Assembly: GCF_000719475.1 (NCBI RefSeq)
Contig: NZ_JOGO01000006.1
Location: 1-64,000 of the forward strand
Reading direction: 5' to 3'
DNA length: 64,000 nucleotides
Source of the DNA: Streptomyces sp. NRRL F-5630
GTDB lineage: Bacteria > Actinomycetota > Actinomycetes > Streptomycetales > Streptomycetaceae
The stretch's first letter is position 1; each line of letters opens with the position of its first letter. Positions 37,238 to 46,234 of the stretch are shown here, piece after piece. The notes below the pieces were generated by a model. It had not been told where the DNA came from, did not search any database, and saw only the letters and a program-made list of their open reading frames with translations. A program made the translations under genes and the position numbers.

Positions 37238-38644
37238 ATGACCGGAACCAGGACGGCCGACGCGGCGGCGGGCCTCGCGGCGCGCGCCGTGCCGCCCGTC
37301 CGCCGGCGGGGGGTCGAGCTGGGACTGCTCGTGCTCGCCGTGGGGCTCGTGCTGCTCGGGTACGTCGCCGTGGGGCTCACGCGCGAGGACCGCGTCCCGC
37401 CGGACGCGCTGCGCAATCTCGCCGGGCTCGGGGGCCTCGCGCTCCTCGCGCACCTCCTCGTCCGCCTCCGCGCCCCGTACGCCGATCCGCTCCCGCTGCC
37501 GATCGGCGTGCTGCTCAACGGCATCGGCCTCGTCCTCATCTACCGCCTCGACCTCCAGACCCCGGGCGATCGCGCGGCGCCCGCGCAACTGGTGTGGTCG
37601 ATGACGGGTTTCGCGCTGTTCCTCTGCGTCGTGGCGCTGCTGCCCGACTACCGCCTCCTCCAGCGCTTCGCCTACCTCGCGATGGCCGCCGCGCTCGTCC
37701 TGATGGTCGTGCCGATCTTCTTCCCCGCCGTGAACGGGGCGCGGATCTGGCTGCGCTTCGGGGACTTCTCGTTCCAGCCGGGCGAGTTCGCGAAGGTGCT
37801 GCTCGCCGTCTTCTTCGCGAGCTACCTCGCCGCGAACCGCGCGGCGCTGCGCCACACCGGCCGCAGGCTGCTGTGGACGCGGCTGCCGAGCGCGCGCGTC
37901 ATCGGCCCCGTCCTGATGGTGTGGCTCCTGAGCGTCGGTGTGCTCGTCCTGGAACGCGACCTCGGGACCTCGCTGCTCTTCTTCGGGCTCTTCGTCGTGC
38001 TGCTGTACGTCGCGACGGGGCGCACGGGGTGGATCGCGGCCGGGCTCGTCCTCGCCTCGCTCGGGGCGTGGGCGGTGGGCACCCTGGAGCCGCACGTGCA
38101 CCAGCGCGTCGAGGACTGGCTGCACCCCTTCGCCTCGATCGACGCGGGCGAGGGCCCCGGCCAGCTCGCGCAGTCCCTCTTCGCCTTCGCCGCCGGGGGC
38201 TTCACGGGCACGGGACTCGGCGCGGGGCACTCCCTCCTCATCGGCTTCGCGACGAAGTCCGACTTCATCCTCGCGACGGCGGGCGAGGAGCTGGGCCTCG
38301 CGGGCCTCACGGCTCTCTTCCTCCTCTACGCGCTGCTCGTCGCGCGCGGCTTCCGTACGGGTCTCGAACTCCCCGACACCTTCGGGCGGCTGCTCGCGAC
38401 CGGGCTCGCCTCGATCGTCGCGCTCCAGGTCTTCGTCATCGCGGGCGGCGTGACGGGGCTGATCCCGCTCACGGGCATGGCGATGCCCTTCCTCGCCCAG
38501 GGCGGCTCCTCGGTCGTCACGAACTGGATCATCGTGGCGCTGCTGCTGCTCATGAGCGACCGGGCGGCGCGCGTCGGTGACGTGCGGGAGCCACCGGACG
38601 GGCAGGCGCGGGCCGGGGACGCGCGGGACGGGGAGGGGGCGTGA
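37238..38644 (+). CDS. FtsW/RodA/SpoVE family peptidoglycan polymerase
   Basis: This 468-residue SEDS-family membrane glycosyltransferase has about ten to twelve membrane segments. Conserved family positions include NGARIWLRFGDFSFQPGEFA with the Glu-Phe-Ala-Lys motif, the periplasmic-loop Asp in SLFAFAAGGFTGTGLG, and FILATAGEELG. It polymerises lipid II together with a class B PBP. Its stop overlaps the PBP start (GTGA), forming such a pair. The start is ATG at 37238, preceded at seven bases by TACGTT. This resembles the extra, non-dcw SEDS/PBP pair of streptomycetes, so the division or elongation role is unknown. Confidence 0.92.
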   Translation: MTGTRTADAAAGLAARAVPPVRRRGVELGLLVLAVGLVLLGYVAVGLTREDRVPPDALRNLAGLGGLALLAHLLVRLRAPYADPLPLPIGVLLNGIGLVLIYRLDLQTPGDRAAPAQLVWSMTGFALFLCVVALLPDYRLLQRFAYLAMAAALVLMVVPIFFPAVNGARIWLRFGDFSFQPGEFAKVLLAVFFASYLAANRAALRHTGRRLLWTRLPSARVIGPVLMVWLLSVGVLVLERDLGTSLLFFGLFVVLLYVATGRTGWIAAGLVLASLGAWAVGTLEPHVHQRVEDWLHPFASIDAGEGPGQLAQSLFAFAAGGFTGTGLGAGHSLLIGFATKSDFILATAGEELGLAGLTALFLLYALLVARGFRTGLELPDTFGRLLATGLASIVALQVFVIAGGVTGLIPLTGMAMPFLAQGGSSVVTNWIIVALLLLMSDRAARVGDVREPPDGQARAGDARDGEGA

Positions 38645-40113
38645 GCCGCTACCAGCGGCGCGCCGCCTTCTTCTGCCTCCTGCTCCTGGTCGCCCTCGTG
38701 CTCAACGCCGTCCGCGTCCAGCTCGTCCGCGCCTCCGCCTACGACAGCAACCCCGCCAACCGCCGTGCCGCGATCGCCCGTTGGGACCGCCCGCGCGGGG
38801 ACATCCTCGTCGGAGGCCACCCCGTCACGGGCTCGCGGGACACGCACGAGCAACTGCGCTGGGAGCGCACGTACACCGAAGGGCCGCTCTACGCGCCCGT
38901 CACGGGCTTCGCCTCGCAGGTGTACGGGAGCACGCTCCTGGAGCGCGCCGAGGACGGCCTGCTGACCGGCACCGCTCCCGGGCTGCGCGCCTTCCCGCTG
39001 TGGAACGACCTCGTGCGCGCGCGGCCCGGGGGCGGGAACGTCGTCACGACGATCGACCCGAAGGCGCAGCGCGCCGCGTACGAGGGCCTCGCGGGCCGCA
39101 CCGGCGCCGTCGCCGCGCTCGACCCGTCCACGGGGCGCGTCCTCGCACTGGTCAGCTCGCCCTCGTACGACCCCGGCGAGCTGTCGGGGACGAGCCGCTC
39201 CGCAACGGCGGCCTGGGCGCGCCTGACGGCCGATCCGGCGCAGCCGCTCCTCAACCGCGCGCTGCGCCAGACCTACCCGCCGGGCTCGGCCTTCAAGATC
39301 GTGACGGCGGCGGCGGCACTGGACTCGGGCACGGTGCGCGACGTGGACGAGGAGACGGACGCGCCGGACCCGTACCGGCTGCCGGGGAGCGACACGAGGC
39401 TCGCGAACGAGGTGGAGGGGTGCGGGGACGCGAGTCTGCGCTACGCCTTCCGCTGGTCGTGCAACACGGTGTTCGCGGCGCTCGGGGTACGGACCGGGCT
39501 CGGCGACATGGCGCGCGCGGCCGGGCGCTTCGGCTTCAACGAGTCCGGGCTCGGCATTCCCTCGCCCGTCGTGCGCTCCGTCTTCGGCACGCGCCTCGAC
39601 AAGGCGCAGCTCGCGCTCTCCTCGATCGGGCAGTACGACACGCGTGCCACACCGCTCCAGATGGCGATGGTCGCCTCGGCCGTCGCGTCCGGCGGCTCGG
39701 TGCCGCGCCCGCGGCTGGTCGAGCGCACCACGACGCACGGCGGGCGCCTCGTGGACGCGCCGCCCTCGCACACGCTGCGGCAGGCCATGACCGCGTCGAC
39801 GGCGGCACGGCTGCGGGACCTCATGGTGGACGCGGTCGAGAAGGGGACCGGGCGGCGCGCGGCGATCGAGGGGGCGACGGTGGGCGGCAAGACGGGCACC
39901 GCGCAGCACGGGGTCGGCAACAAGGGGACCCCGTACGCGTGGTTCGTCTCGTGGGCGCAGGGGCGCGACGCGCCCTCGCCGCAGGTCGCCGTGGCGGTCG
40001 TGGTCGAGGACGCTTCGGCGGACCGGGGCGAGATCAGCGGGGGCGGCAACGCGGCCCCGATCGCCCGCGCGGTGATGGCGGCGGTGGTCGGCGAGGGGGC
40101 GGCGAAGCGCTGA
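38641..40113 (+). CDS. Class B penicillin-binding protein 2 (transpeptidase)
   Basis: This 490-residue cell-wall transpeptidase has one N-terminal membrane anchor (residues 9-28), a dimerisation region, and the transpeptidase domain. The catalytic triad motifs are SAFK with nucleophile Ser216, SCN at 273-275, and KTG at 417-419. The start is GTG at 38641, overlapping the upstream SEDS gene by four bases, so the two form a complex and are co-translated. Sequence is like PbpA of actinobacteria. No PASTA domains are present. Confidence 0.93.
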   Translation: MSRYQRRAAFFCLLLLVALVLNAVRVQLVRASAYDSNPANRRAAIARWDRPRGDILVGGHPVTGSRDTHEQLRWERTYTEGPLYAPVTGFASQVYGSTLLERAEDGLLTGTAPGLRAFPLWNDLVRARPGGGNVVTTIDPKAQRAAYEGLAGRTGAVAALDPSTGRVLALVSSPSYDPGELSGTSRSATAAWARLTADPAQPLLNRALRQTYPPGSAFKIVTAAAALDSGTVRDVDEETDAPDPYRLPGSDTRLANEVEGCGDASLRYAFRWSCNTVFAALGVRTGLGDMARAAGRFGFNESGLGIPSPVVRSVFGTRLDKAQLALSSIGQYDTRATPLQMAMVASAVASGGSVPRPRLVERTTTHGGRLVDAPPSHTLRQAMTASTAARLRDLMVDAVEKGTGRRAAIEGATVGGKTGTAQHGVGNKGTPYAWFVSWAQGRDAPSPQVAVAVVVEDASADRGEISGGGNAAPIARAVMAAVVGEGAAKR

Positions 40114-40260
40114 GGGGCGGGGGGCCTCCTGCCCACGGCGCGACCTCGCCCCTCGGCGTCACCCCTCCGCCCGGCCCGCTCACCCTTTGCCGCGTCCCGG
40201 CTCGCGCGCCCCCGCTCCCCTACCGCCTCCGCCCGCCCCGCTCCCCGCCGTCCACCCCGC

Positions 40261-41541
40261 TCAGCACGTGCCCTTGCCGTCCGGGCAGTACGGCTTCGTC
40301 ATCTCGGTGCGCAACTGGGCGACGCGCTTCGCCGCCGCCGCGAGGTCGATGTCGGCGGCCTTCGCCGCGACGCTCTTCGGGGTGATCTCGGCGACCGTCG
40401 CCGCCGTGTTGTCGTCCGCCCAGGCGCACATGGGGAAGACGACGGTGACGGAGCCCTGCGTCGTGGACATCGTCTGGCAGCTCACGACCTTGCTCCCCTT
40501 CGCGGCGCCCTCCGCGCCGCCGAAGCTCTTCGCGGGCGCGAGCAGTTCGGCGCCCTTCGCGCCCGCCGCGCCCTTCAGCATCGCCGCGCGGGTCTCGTCG
40601 GGGTTGCGGATGCGGCCGTTGAACCCCGAGACGACGAGCGAACCACTTCCGCCGTCGGCCGGTTCGCCGACGTAGGTGACGACGACGGCCGAGGCGTCGC
40701 GCACGTCGCTGGCGCCGCGCGCCTCGGTGTTGATCTTCGCGCCCTCGTTCCGCGAGAGGTCCTGGTCGCGCGTGTAGGCACCGTCGAGGAGGGCCGCGGG
40801 GGGCGCGAGGCGCTGGTGGACCTGCGGGAAGCCCTCGTCGGGGTCGGAGCCGCCGCCACCGCCCCGCGTGGCGAGCAGCACACCGACGACGGCGAGGACG
40901 GCGGCAGCGGCGCCGGCCCCGAGGAACAGATTGCGCTTCGACTTGCGCGGGGCCGGCGGGGCGGGATCGCCGAAGGCGGGCGCCGCCGCCGCGGCGGCGC
41001 CGGGGGCCGCGTCGGGGCCGTACAGGGAGTCGTAGCCGGCTCCGTACGAGGGCTTCGGGCCCGACGAGGAGGACGGGGCCGGGGCCTGCGCGTCCGGCGT
41101 CCCGGGGGCCGGGGCTTGCGAGCCCGCCGCCTCCTGCCCGGGGGGCGGGGACTCGGGGGGGCCGTAAGGGGCGCCGTACGGCTGCGGCTGCGGGGCCGGT
41201 TCCGGGGTGCCGTAGCCGGATTGCGGGGTCTGGGACCAGTTCTCGTAGGCGTCGGGAGCCGCGTAGGGCTGCTGCTCGCCGTAGGGCGCGGGCGCCTGCT
41301 CCCCGTACTGGCCGCCGTACTGACTCCCGTACGACGGCTGTCCCCCGTACGCCTGTTCCCCGTAGGGCTGCTGGGACTGCTGGTTCCCGTACGGGTCGTG
41401 GGCCGGGTAGCCGTGGCCCGCGCCCTCCTGCGGATAGGGCTGCTGCTGCTCGTAGGGGTACGGGGGCTGCGCGGGCGGCTCGCCGTAGGGGGTTCCGTGG
41501 GGATCTCCGTACGGGGGCTGCGGCGGCGGAGGCGTGGACAT
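40261..41541 (-). CDS. Pro/Tyr/Gln/Gly-rich membrane protein of unknown function
   Basis: This 426-residue protein is in three parts. Residues 1-200 are low-complexity, rich in Pro, Tyr, Gln and Gly with many PYG and QQPY repeats. A single membrane helix lies at about 203-223 (NLFLGAGAAAAVLAVVGVLL), preceded by a basic KSKRN. The extracellular C-terminal domain of about 190 residues has two cysteines (CQTM and CAWADD region) and a terminal CPDGKGTC. The topology is N-terminus inside. Such prion-like cytoplasmic tails occur in several streptomycete envelope proteins. No function can be assigned. The start is ATG at 41541. Confidence 0.75.
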   Translation of the reverse strand: MSTPPPPQPPYGDPHGTPYGEPPAQPPYPYEQQQPYPQEGAGHGYPAHDPYGNQQSQQPYGEQAYGGQPSYGSQYGGQYGEQAPAPYGEQQPYAAPDAYENWSQTPQSGYGTPEPAPQPQPYGAPYGPPESPPPGQEAAGSQAPAPGTPDAQAPAPSSSSGPKPSYGAGYDSLYGPDAAPGAAAAAAPAFGDPAPPAPRKSKRNLFLGAGAAAAVLAVVGVLLATRGGGGGSDPDEGFPQVHQRLAPPAALLDGAYTRDQDLSRNEGAKINTEARGASDVRDASAVVVTYVGEPADGGSGSLVVSGFNGRIRNPDETRAAMLKGAAGAKGAELLAPAKSFGGAEGAAKGSKVVSCQTMSTTQGSVTVVFPMCAWADDNTAATVAEITPKSVAAKAADIDLAAAAKRVAQLRTEMTKPYCPDGKGTC

Positions 41542-41623
41542 GGCCAAACGGTAGGCGATGCGCGGGACCGCCGGGACACGCGTCCCCCGCCGCGCGCCTC
41601 AACGCAAAGTTGTGCCAGGGGGA

Positions 41624-41629
41624 TTGACG
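41624..41629 (+). promoter_or_regulatory. Candidate -35 element for the AurF-type oxygenase gene
   Basis: TTGACG at 41624-41629 is a near-consensus -35 about 85 bases upstream of the start at 41715, in the divergent spacer. The -10 is ambiguous: TCTCAT stands at 17-bp spacing, CATAGT at 20. Confidence 0.35.
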
Positions 41630-41714
41630 CCCTTACTGACACGGAGTCTCATAGTGGTGTGACCGCCGGTAACGCGGCCGGAGCCGGCACGACGGAGAAC
41701 GAGGGTGGCAAGAC

Positions 41715-42644
41715 ATGGCGACGGTGACGGACTTCGAGCTCCTCCGTGACGCGCTGGGGACGCTCAAGAACAGGGAAGCGGTGGCCGAGCGGCTCCTGGA
41801 GTCCTCGGCGAAGCACTCCTTCGACCCGGACAAGGAACTGGACTGGGACGCGCCCTTCGAGCCGGGCAAGTGGTTCTGGCCGCCCGAGCTGGTCTCGCTC
41901 TACGGGACGCCGATGTGGGAGCGGATGAGCGAGGAGCAGCGCATCACGCTCTCGATGCACGAGGCGGCCTCGCTCGCCTCGCTCGGCGTGTGGTTCGAGA
42001 TCATCCTCATGCAGCTGCTCGTGCGGCACATCTACGACAAGGACATCACGAGCGCCCACACGCGGTACGCGCTCACCGAGATCGCCGACGAGTGCCGGCA
42101 CTCGATGATGTTCGCGCGCCTCGTCAAGGCGGGCGGCGTGGACCCGTACCCGGTCACGCGCTTCAACCACAACATGGGCCGCGTCCTCAAGACGATCTCG
42201 ACGACGCCCGGTTCCTTCGCCTGCACGCTGCTCGGCGAGGAGATCCTCGACTGGATGCAGCGGCTCACCTTCCCCGACGAGCGCGTGCAGCCGCTCGTGC
42301 GCGGTGTGACCCGCATCCACGTCATCGAGGAGGCGCGGCACGTGCGCTACGCGCGCGAGGAGCTGCGGCGGCAGATGGTGACGGCGCCCAAGTGGGAGCG
42401 GCATCTGACGCGGCTCTCGGCCGGCGAGGCGGCGCGGGTCTTCTCCGTCGCCTTCGTCAACCCGGACGTCTACACGAACGCGGGGCTCGACAAGCGCGAG
42501 GCGCTGCGCCAGGTGAAGGCGAGCGCGCACCGCCGCGAGGTGATGCAGAACGGCGCGAAGCGGCTGACGGACTTCCTCGACGACATCGGTCTCATGGAGG
42601 GCGTCGGCCGCCGCCTGTGGCGCTCCTCGGGGCTGCTGGCCTGA
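41715..42644 (+). CDS. AurF-type non-haem diiron oxygenase
   Basis: This 309-residue helical-bundle enzyme is related to p-aminobenzoate N-oxygenase AurF. All expected metal-ligand positions can be seen: Glu in SMHEAASLA, Glu and His in [10 protein letters not shown], Glu in LLGEEILDW, and the H-x3-E-x2-H set in [13 protein letters not shown]. The family oxidises amines or other substrates with O2 on a carboxylate-bridged diiron site. The substrate is unknown and no biosynthetic cluster surrounds it. It may share a transcript with the small gene at 42715. Confidence 0.88.
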   Translation: MATVTDFELLRDALGTLKNREAVAERLLESSAKHSFDPDKELDWDAPFEPGKWFWPPELVSLYGTPMWERMSEEQRITLSMHEAASLASLGVWFEIILMQLLVRHIYDKDITSAHTRYALTEIADECRHSMMFARLVKAGGVDPYPVTRFNHNMGRVLKTISTTPGSFACTLLGEEILDWMQRLTFPDERVQPLVRGVTRIHVIEEARHVRYAREELRRQMVTAPKWERHLTRLSAGEAARVFSVAFVNPDVYTNAGLDKREALRQVKASAHRREVMQNGAKRLTDFLDDIGLMEGVGRRLWRSSGLLA

Positions 42645-42714
42645 GGACCGCCGCGCCAGGGGCGGTGCGGGCGCGAGCGGCGCGTCCGCACCGCCGCTCG
42701 GCGACACTGGACGC

Positions 42715-42984
42715 GTGAAGACCGAGAACGTCGTGTTCGTGGGCGGTCCGCTGGACGGCCGCAGCCTGCCGGTGCTGACCGGCCCCACCGGGCAGCCGCC
42801 CAAGCAGTACAAGGTCCCCGTCCCCGGCCCCGCCGGGGAGACCCTGCTCGTCTACAACCGCGAGCCGCTGCTGCGTCCGGGCAGCAGGCTCGGCATGGCG
42901 CGCGGCTGGCGGTACGTGTACGACCCGGAGGGCCGGGTCGAGCGGCGGCGGTGGCCCTGGCGGCCCCGCCCCAAGGAGGCGTGA
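42715..42984 (+). CDS. Small protein of unknown function
   Basis: This 89-residue basic protein begins [20 protein letters not shown] and contains [17 protein letters not shown]. The opening GGPLDG pattern occurs in many small actinobacterial and phage hypothetical proteins. There is no membrane segment or metal motif. The start is GTG at 42715, preceded at six bases by GACACT, a possible -10 for a leaderless mRNA. It is convergent with the flavin monooxygenase gene. Confidence 0.7.
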   Translation: MKTENVVFVGGPLDGRSLPVLTGPTGQPPKQYKVPVPGPAGETLLVYNREPLLRPGSRLGMARGWRYVYDPEGRVERRRWPWRPRPKEA

Positions 42985-43126
42985 GGCCGGAGCCGCCCCT
43001 CGTACGGCGCCGGTGGGCCGGCTCGGGGGCGACGGCTCGGCCCGCCTCCCGGATACCCTCCGCCCCGGCCCTGCCCGTACCGCTGCGCGCACTCGCCCGT
43101 CCCCTTCACAGCCCCGGCGCCCCGGG

Positions 43127-43163
43127 CCGGGTCCGCCCTCACGGAGGCGGAGGGCGGACCCGG
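43127..43163. terminator. Bidirectional terminator between convergent genes
   Basis: CCGGGTCCGCCCTC (43127-43140) pairs perfectly with GAGGGCGGACCCGG (43150-43163), a 14-bp stem with a 9-base loop. Confidence 0.75.
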
Positions 43164-43192
43164 GCCGCTCGTGACCCGCGGTCAGGCCGCGG

Positions 43193-44431
43193 TCAGGCCG
43201 CGGCCTGCACCGACGCCAGGTAGGCGTTCGTCTTCTCGGGGTCGAAGAAGAAGTTCTCGTAGTCAGCCGGGTCGTCGAAGCCGTTGGCGAACCGGTCGGC
43301 GACGGGCTGCAACTGGCCCGCCGCGCCTATCAGGTTGAGGACGTGCTCCGGGGGGACACCGAGCATCGCGTTGGTCCACTTGACGACGTGCTGGGCGGTC
43401 TCCCAGTAGCGGTCGAAGGCGGACTGCATCCACGCCTCGTCGAAGGGCTTGTCGCCGTGTTCGATGATCGAGGACAGGTAGCTCGCCGCGCACTTGGAGG
43501 CCGAGTTCGAACCCTGCCCCGTTATCGGGTCGTTGGCCACGACGACGTCCGCGACACCGAGGACGGCGCCCCCGCCCGGCAGGTGCCCTATCGGCTTGCG
43601 GACGGTGGGCGCGTACCGGCCCGCGAGGGTCCCGTTCGCGTCCGTCAGCTCGACCCTCGTCGCGCGCGCGTACTCCCACGGCACGAACTTCTCCATCAGC
43701 TCCAGCGTCAGCGCCAGGTGCTCTGAGGGATCCTTGACGCCCTTGAACGCGTCGAGCGGGCCGCCCGGGACGCCCTCCCAGAAGAGGATGTCGGCGCGGC
43801 CCGTGCGGGTGAAGGTCGGCATGACGAAGAATTCGCCGACGCCGGGCACGAGGTTGCAGCGCACCGCGTCGAAGTCCGGGTGCTCGGGACGCGGGCCGAG
43901 GCCGTGCACGTAGACGACGGCGAGGGCGCGCTGCGGGGCGTCGAAGACGGAGCGCGAGGCGTCCCGCTCGAACATCGAGACCAGCTCGCCCTTGCCCGCG
44001 GCGACGAGCACGAGGTCGTAGGTGCGCGAGAAGTAGTCGAGGTCCCCGACGGCCGCGCCGTGGATGACGACCTGGCCGCCGCGCTGCGCGAAGGTCTCCA
44101 TCCACCCGGCCATCTTGACGCGCTGGTCGACGGACTGCGCGAAGCCGTCGAGCTTCCCCACCCAGTCCACGGCACGACTGGAGTCGGGCGCCGCGACCGA
44201 GACCCCGAGTCCCGCGATGCGCGGGGCCTGGTTCTCCCAGAAGTTGAGTTCGAGGTCGCGTTCGTGCTGGAGGGCGGTGTGGAACATGCACTGCGTCGAC
44301 ATGACCCGGCCGGAGCGGATCTCGTCGGCCGTGCGGTTCGACATGAGGGTGACCTCGTAGCCATGGGACTGGAGGCCGAGCGCGATCTGGAGACCGGACT
44401 GCCCGGCCCCCACGATGAGTACCTTCCGCAT
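43193..44431 (-). CDS. StyA-like (styrene/indole) FAD-dependent monooxygenase
   Basis: This 412-residue enzyme is of the group E flavoprotein monooxygenase type. The N-terminal FAD-binding motif is VLIVGAGQSGLQIALGL at residues 4-20. The family features SNRTADEIRSGRV, LVLVAAGKGEL and a C-terminal DPITGQGSNSASKCA pocket are present. StyA enzymes need a separate flavin reductase (StyB), and none is encoded nearby, so a reductase elsewhere must serve. Substrate is unknown. It lies downstream of the CvnABCD conservon on the same strand, separated from cvnD by about 130 bases. Conservons elsewhere often carry an oxidative enzyme gene, usually a P450. Confidence 0.88.
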   Translation of the reverse strand: MRKVLIVGAGQSGLQIALGLQSHGYEVTLMSNRTADEIRSGRVMSTQCMFHTALQHERDLELNFWENQAPRIAGLGVSVAAPDSSRAVDWVGKLDGFAQSVDQRVKMAGWMETFAQRGGQVVIHGAAVGDLDYFSRTYDLVLVAAGKGELVSMFERDASRSVFDAPQRALAVVYVHGLGPRPEHPDFDAVRCNLVPGVGEFFVMPTFTRTGRADILFWEGVPGGPLDAFKGVKDPSEHLALTLELMEKFVPWEYARATRVELTDANGTLAGRYAPTVRKPIGHLPGGGAVLGVADVVVANDPITGQGSNSASKCAASYLSSIIEHGDKPFDEAWMQSAFDRYWETAQHVVKWTNAMLGVPPEHVLNLIGAAGQLQPVADRFANGFDDPADYENFFFDPEKTNAYLASVQAAA

Positions 44432-44563
44432 GCCTTGCGGTTCTCCTTGCCTGGGCGGGCGTCCTTGGGCCGCGAAGCGGGGCGCCCGGGGTGTACGGGA
44501 CGTCGTCGCCGGCCCGGTCCCCGTACGGGGCGTCCTACCCCTGTACGGAGACCGTCACGCCGC

Positions 44564-45229
44564 CTACTCGGGCAGGGCGTCGAGCGCGTGACCGACGAGC
44601 GCGAGCAGGGTCTCGACGACCGATATCCTGCGCCGCGCGTCCATGATCATCACAGGTACGTGCGCGGGGATCGTCAACGCCTCCCGCACATCGCCGGTTT
44701 CGAACCGCTCCGAGCCCTCGAAGTGGTTGACGGCGACGACGTACGGCAGCCCGCAGCTCTCGAAGTAGTCGAGCGCCGGGAAGCAGTCCCCGAGCCTGCG
44801 GGTGTCGGCGAGCACGACGGCACCGGCCGCGCCGCGCACGATGTCGTCCCACATGAACCAGAAGCGCTGCTGCCCCGGCGTTCCGAAGAGGTAGAGCACG
44901 AGGTCGTCGTCGAGCGTGATGCGCCCGAAGTCCATCGCGACCGTCGTCGTCGACTTCTCCGGGGTCGCGGAGAGGTCGTCGGTGTCCTCGCTCGCGCGGG
45001 TCATGACGGCCTCGGTCTGGAGCGGCACGATCTCCGAGACGGCGGCGACGAGCGTCGTCTTTCCGGCGCCGAACCCGCCCGCGACCACGATCTTCGTCGA
45101 GGCGGGGGCGCGGCTCGTGTCGAGCTGCCAGGGTTTGAGGTCCTCCTCGCCGGGCGCGGGGGCCTGGGCCGGGGCGCGCGTGCCCACGTAGGCGGGGCGG
45201 CCGAGGAGATCAGAGGCGGCGGAGTCCAC
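44564..45229 (-). CDS. Conservon GTPase-like protein CvnD
   Basis: This 221-residue Ras-like GTP/ATP-binding protein has the P-loop GGFGAGKTTL at residues 51-60, a Thr-containing switch I, LFGTPGQQRFWFMWD (the DxxG-equivalent region), and AVNHFEGS (NKxD-like, degenerate). It is the G-protein part of a Cvn signalling complex that works with CvnA, B and C at the membrane. The start is GTG at 45229 overlapping cvnC by 20 bases. Confidence 0.92.
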   Translation of the reverse strand: MDSAASDLLGRPAYVGTRAPAQAPAPGEEDLKPWQLDTSRAPASTKIVVAGGFGAGKTTLVAAVSEIVPLQTEAVMTRASEDTDDLSATPEKSTTTVAMDFGRITLDDDLVLYLFGTPGQQRFWFMWDDIVRGAAGAVVLADTRRLGDCFPALDYFESCGLPYVVAVNHFEGSERFETGDVREALTIPAHVPVMIMDARRRISVVETLLALVGHALDALPE

Positions 45230-45617
45230 TCAGCACCCTTTCGAGCAGCGCGCGGTCGGGCTGGCCGGGCTGCTGCCCGGTGCCGTAGACGCGGATCTTT
45301 CCCTGGTCGGCGAGGTCGCTGAGGAGCACACGGACGACCCCGAGCGGCATACGCAGGAGCGCCGCGATCTCCGCGACCGTGCGCATTCTGCGGCACAGTT
45401 CGACGATCGCGCGCATCTCCGGCATGACCTTGGTGCGCAGGTCGCCGTTGACGAGTTCGGGGCGCTCCTGCGGCGCTTCGAGCGCGGCGACGAAGGTCTC
45501 CACGAGCAGCACGTGCCCGAAGCGGGTGCGGCCCCCGGTGAGCGAGTACGGGCGCACGCGCGAGGGTTTGCGGTCGGCTCCCCTGGTCGGGAGCTTCGGA
45601 CTCTTGGCCTCGCTCAC
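45210..45617 (-). CDS. Conservon DUF742 protein CvnC
   Basis: This 135-residue protein has the DUF742 core: RVRPYSLTGGRTRFGH, CRRMRTVAEIAALLRMPLGV and VRVLLSDLADQGKIRVYG, a winged-helix-like arrangement. It belongs to Cvn complexes, where it contacts CvnB and CvnD. The start is GTG at 45617 overlapping the cvnB stop by four bases (GTGA); the long upstream open frame is a shadow of cvnB. Confidence 0.92.
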   Translation of the reverse strand: MSEAKSPKLPTRGADRKPSRVRPYSLTGGRTRFGHVLLVETFVAALEAPQERPELVNGDLRTKVMPEMRAIVELCRRMRTVAEIAALLRMPLGVVRVLLSDLADQGKIRVYGTGQQPGQPDRALLERVLSGLRRL

Positions 45618-46234
45618 TCGCCGGCTCCCTTCGCCGCACTCGCGTCCGGCACCTCGGCGGACGCCTCGCCGGGCGCCTCGCCTGGCGCCTCCCCGGGTGC
45701 CTCGCCCTTCATCGACTGCCGCAGCTCGTGGCGGAGTTCGGGCGTCAGGACGTGTCCGGCGCGGCCCACGAAGAGGGCCATGTGGTAAGCGACGACGCTC
45801 ATGTCGCAGTCGGCGGCGGCGTGCACCCCGAGGAGCGAGCCGTCGCTGATCGCCATGACGAAGAGCGCGCCCTCGGCCATCGCGACCATCGTCTGCTTGA
45901 CGCCGCCCGCGTCCATGAGCCGGGCAGCGCCGACGCACAGGCTGCCGAGCCCGGAGACGATCGTGGCGAGGTCGGCGCTGGAACCGCGCGGGCCCTGCGG
46001 GCGGTCCGCCTCGGAGGCGGCGCGCTGGTGGACGGGGTCGGAGGAGAGCAGCAGCAGCCCGTCCGAGGAGACGACGGCGACCGAGAGGAGCCCCGGTACC
46101 TCCTCGACGAGGTTGGTGAGCAGCCACTGGAGGTTACGGGCCTCTTTGCTGAGGCCGTAACCGGTCCGGTCGCCGCCCGGCGTGGTTGAGTCGACGGTGC
46201 GTGCCGTACCTGTCGTACGGCCGGGCGCAGTCAC
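45614..46234 (-). CDS. Conservon roadblock/LC7 protein CvnB
   Basis: This 206-residue protein has a roadblock/LC7 domain at about residues 30-135: LQWLLTNLVEEVPGLLSVAV, LLLSSDPVH, and MVAMAEGALFVMAISDGSLL. It regulates the GTPase CvnD in related systems. The C-terminal tail holds four GEAP-type repeats encoded by 12-base DNA repeats. The start is GTG at 46234, overlapping the cvnA stop by four bases. Confidence 0.92.
   Translation of the reverse strand: MTAPGRTTGTARTVDSTTPGGDRTGYGLSKEARNLQWLLTNLVEEVPGLLSVAVVSSDGLLLLSSDPVHQRAASEADRPQGPRGSSADLATIVSGLGSLCVGAARLMDAGGVKQTMVAMAEGALFVMAISDGSLLGVHAAADCDMSVVAYHMALFVGRAGHVLTPELRHELRQSMKGEAPGEAPGEAPGEASAEVPDASAAKGAGE
45663..45710 (-). repeat. Four 12-bp tandem repeats within cvnB
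   Basis: Units at 45663, 45675, 45687 and 45699 are variants of GCCTCGCCGGGC and encode a GEAP repeat in the CvnB tail. Copy number may vary between strains. Confidence 0.7.
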
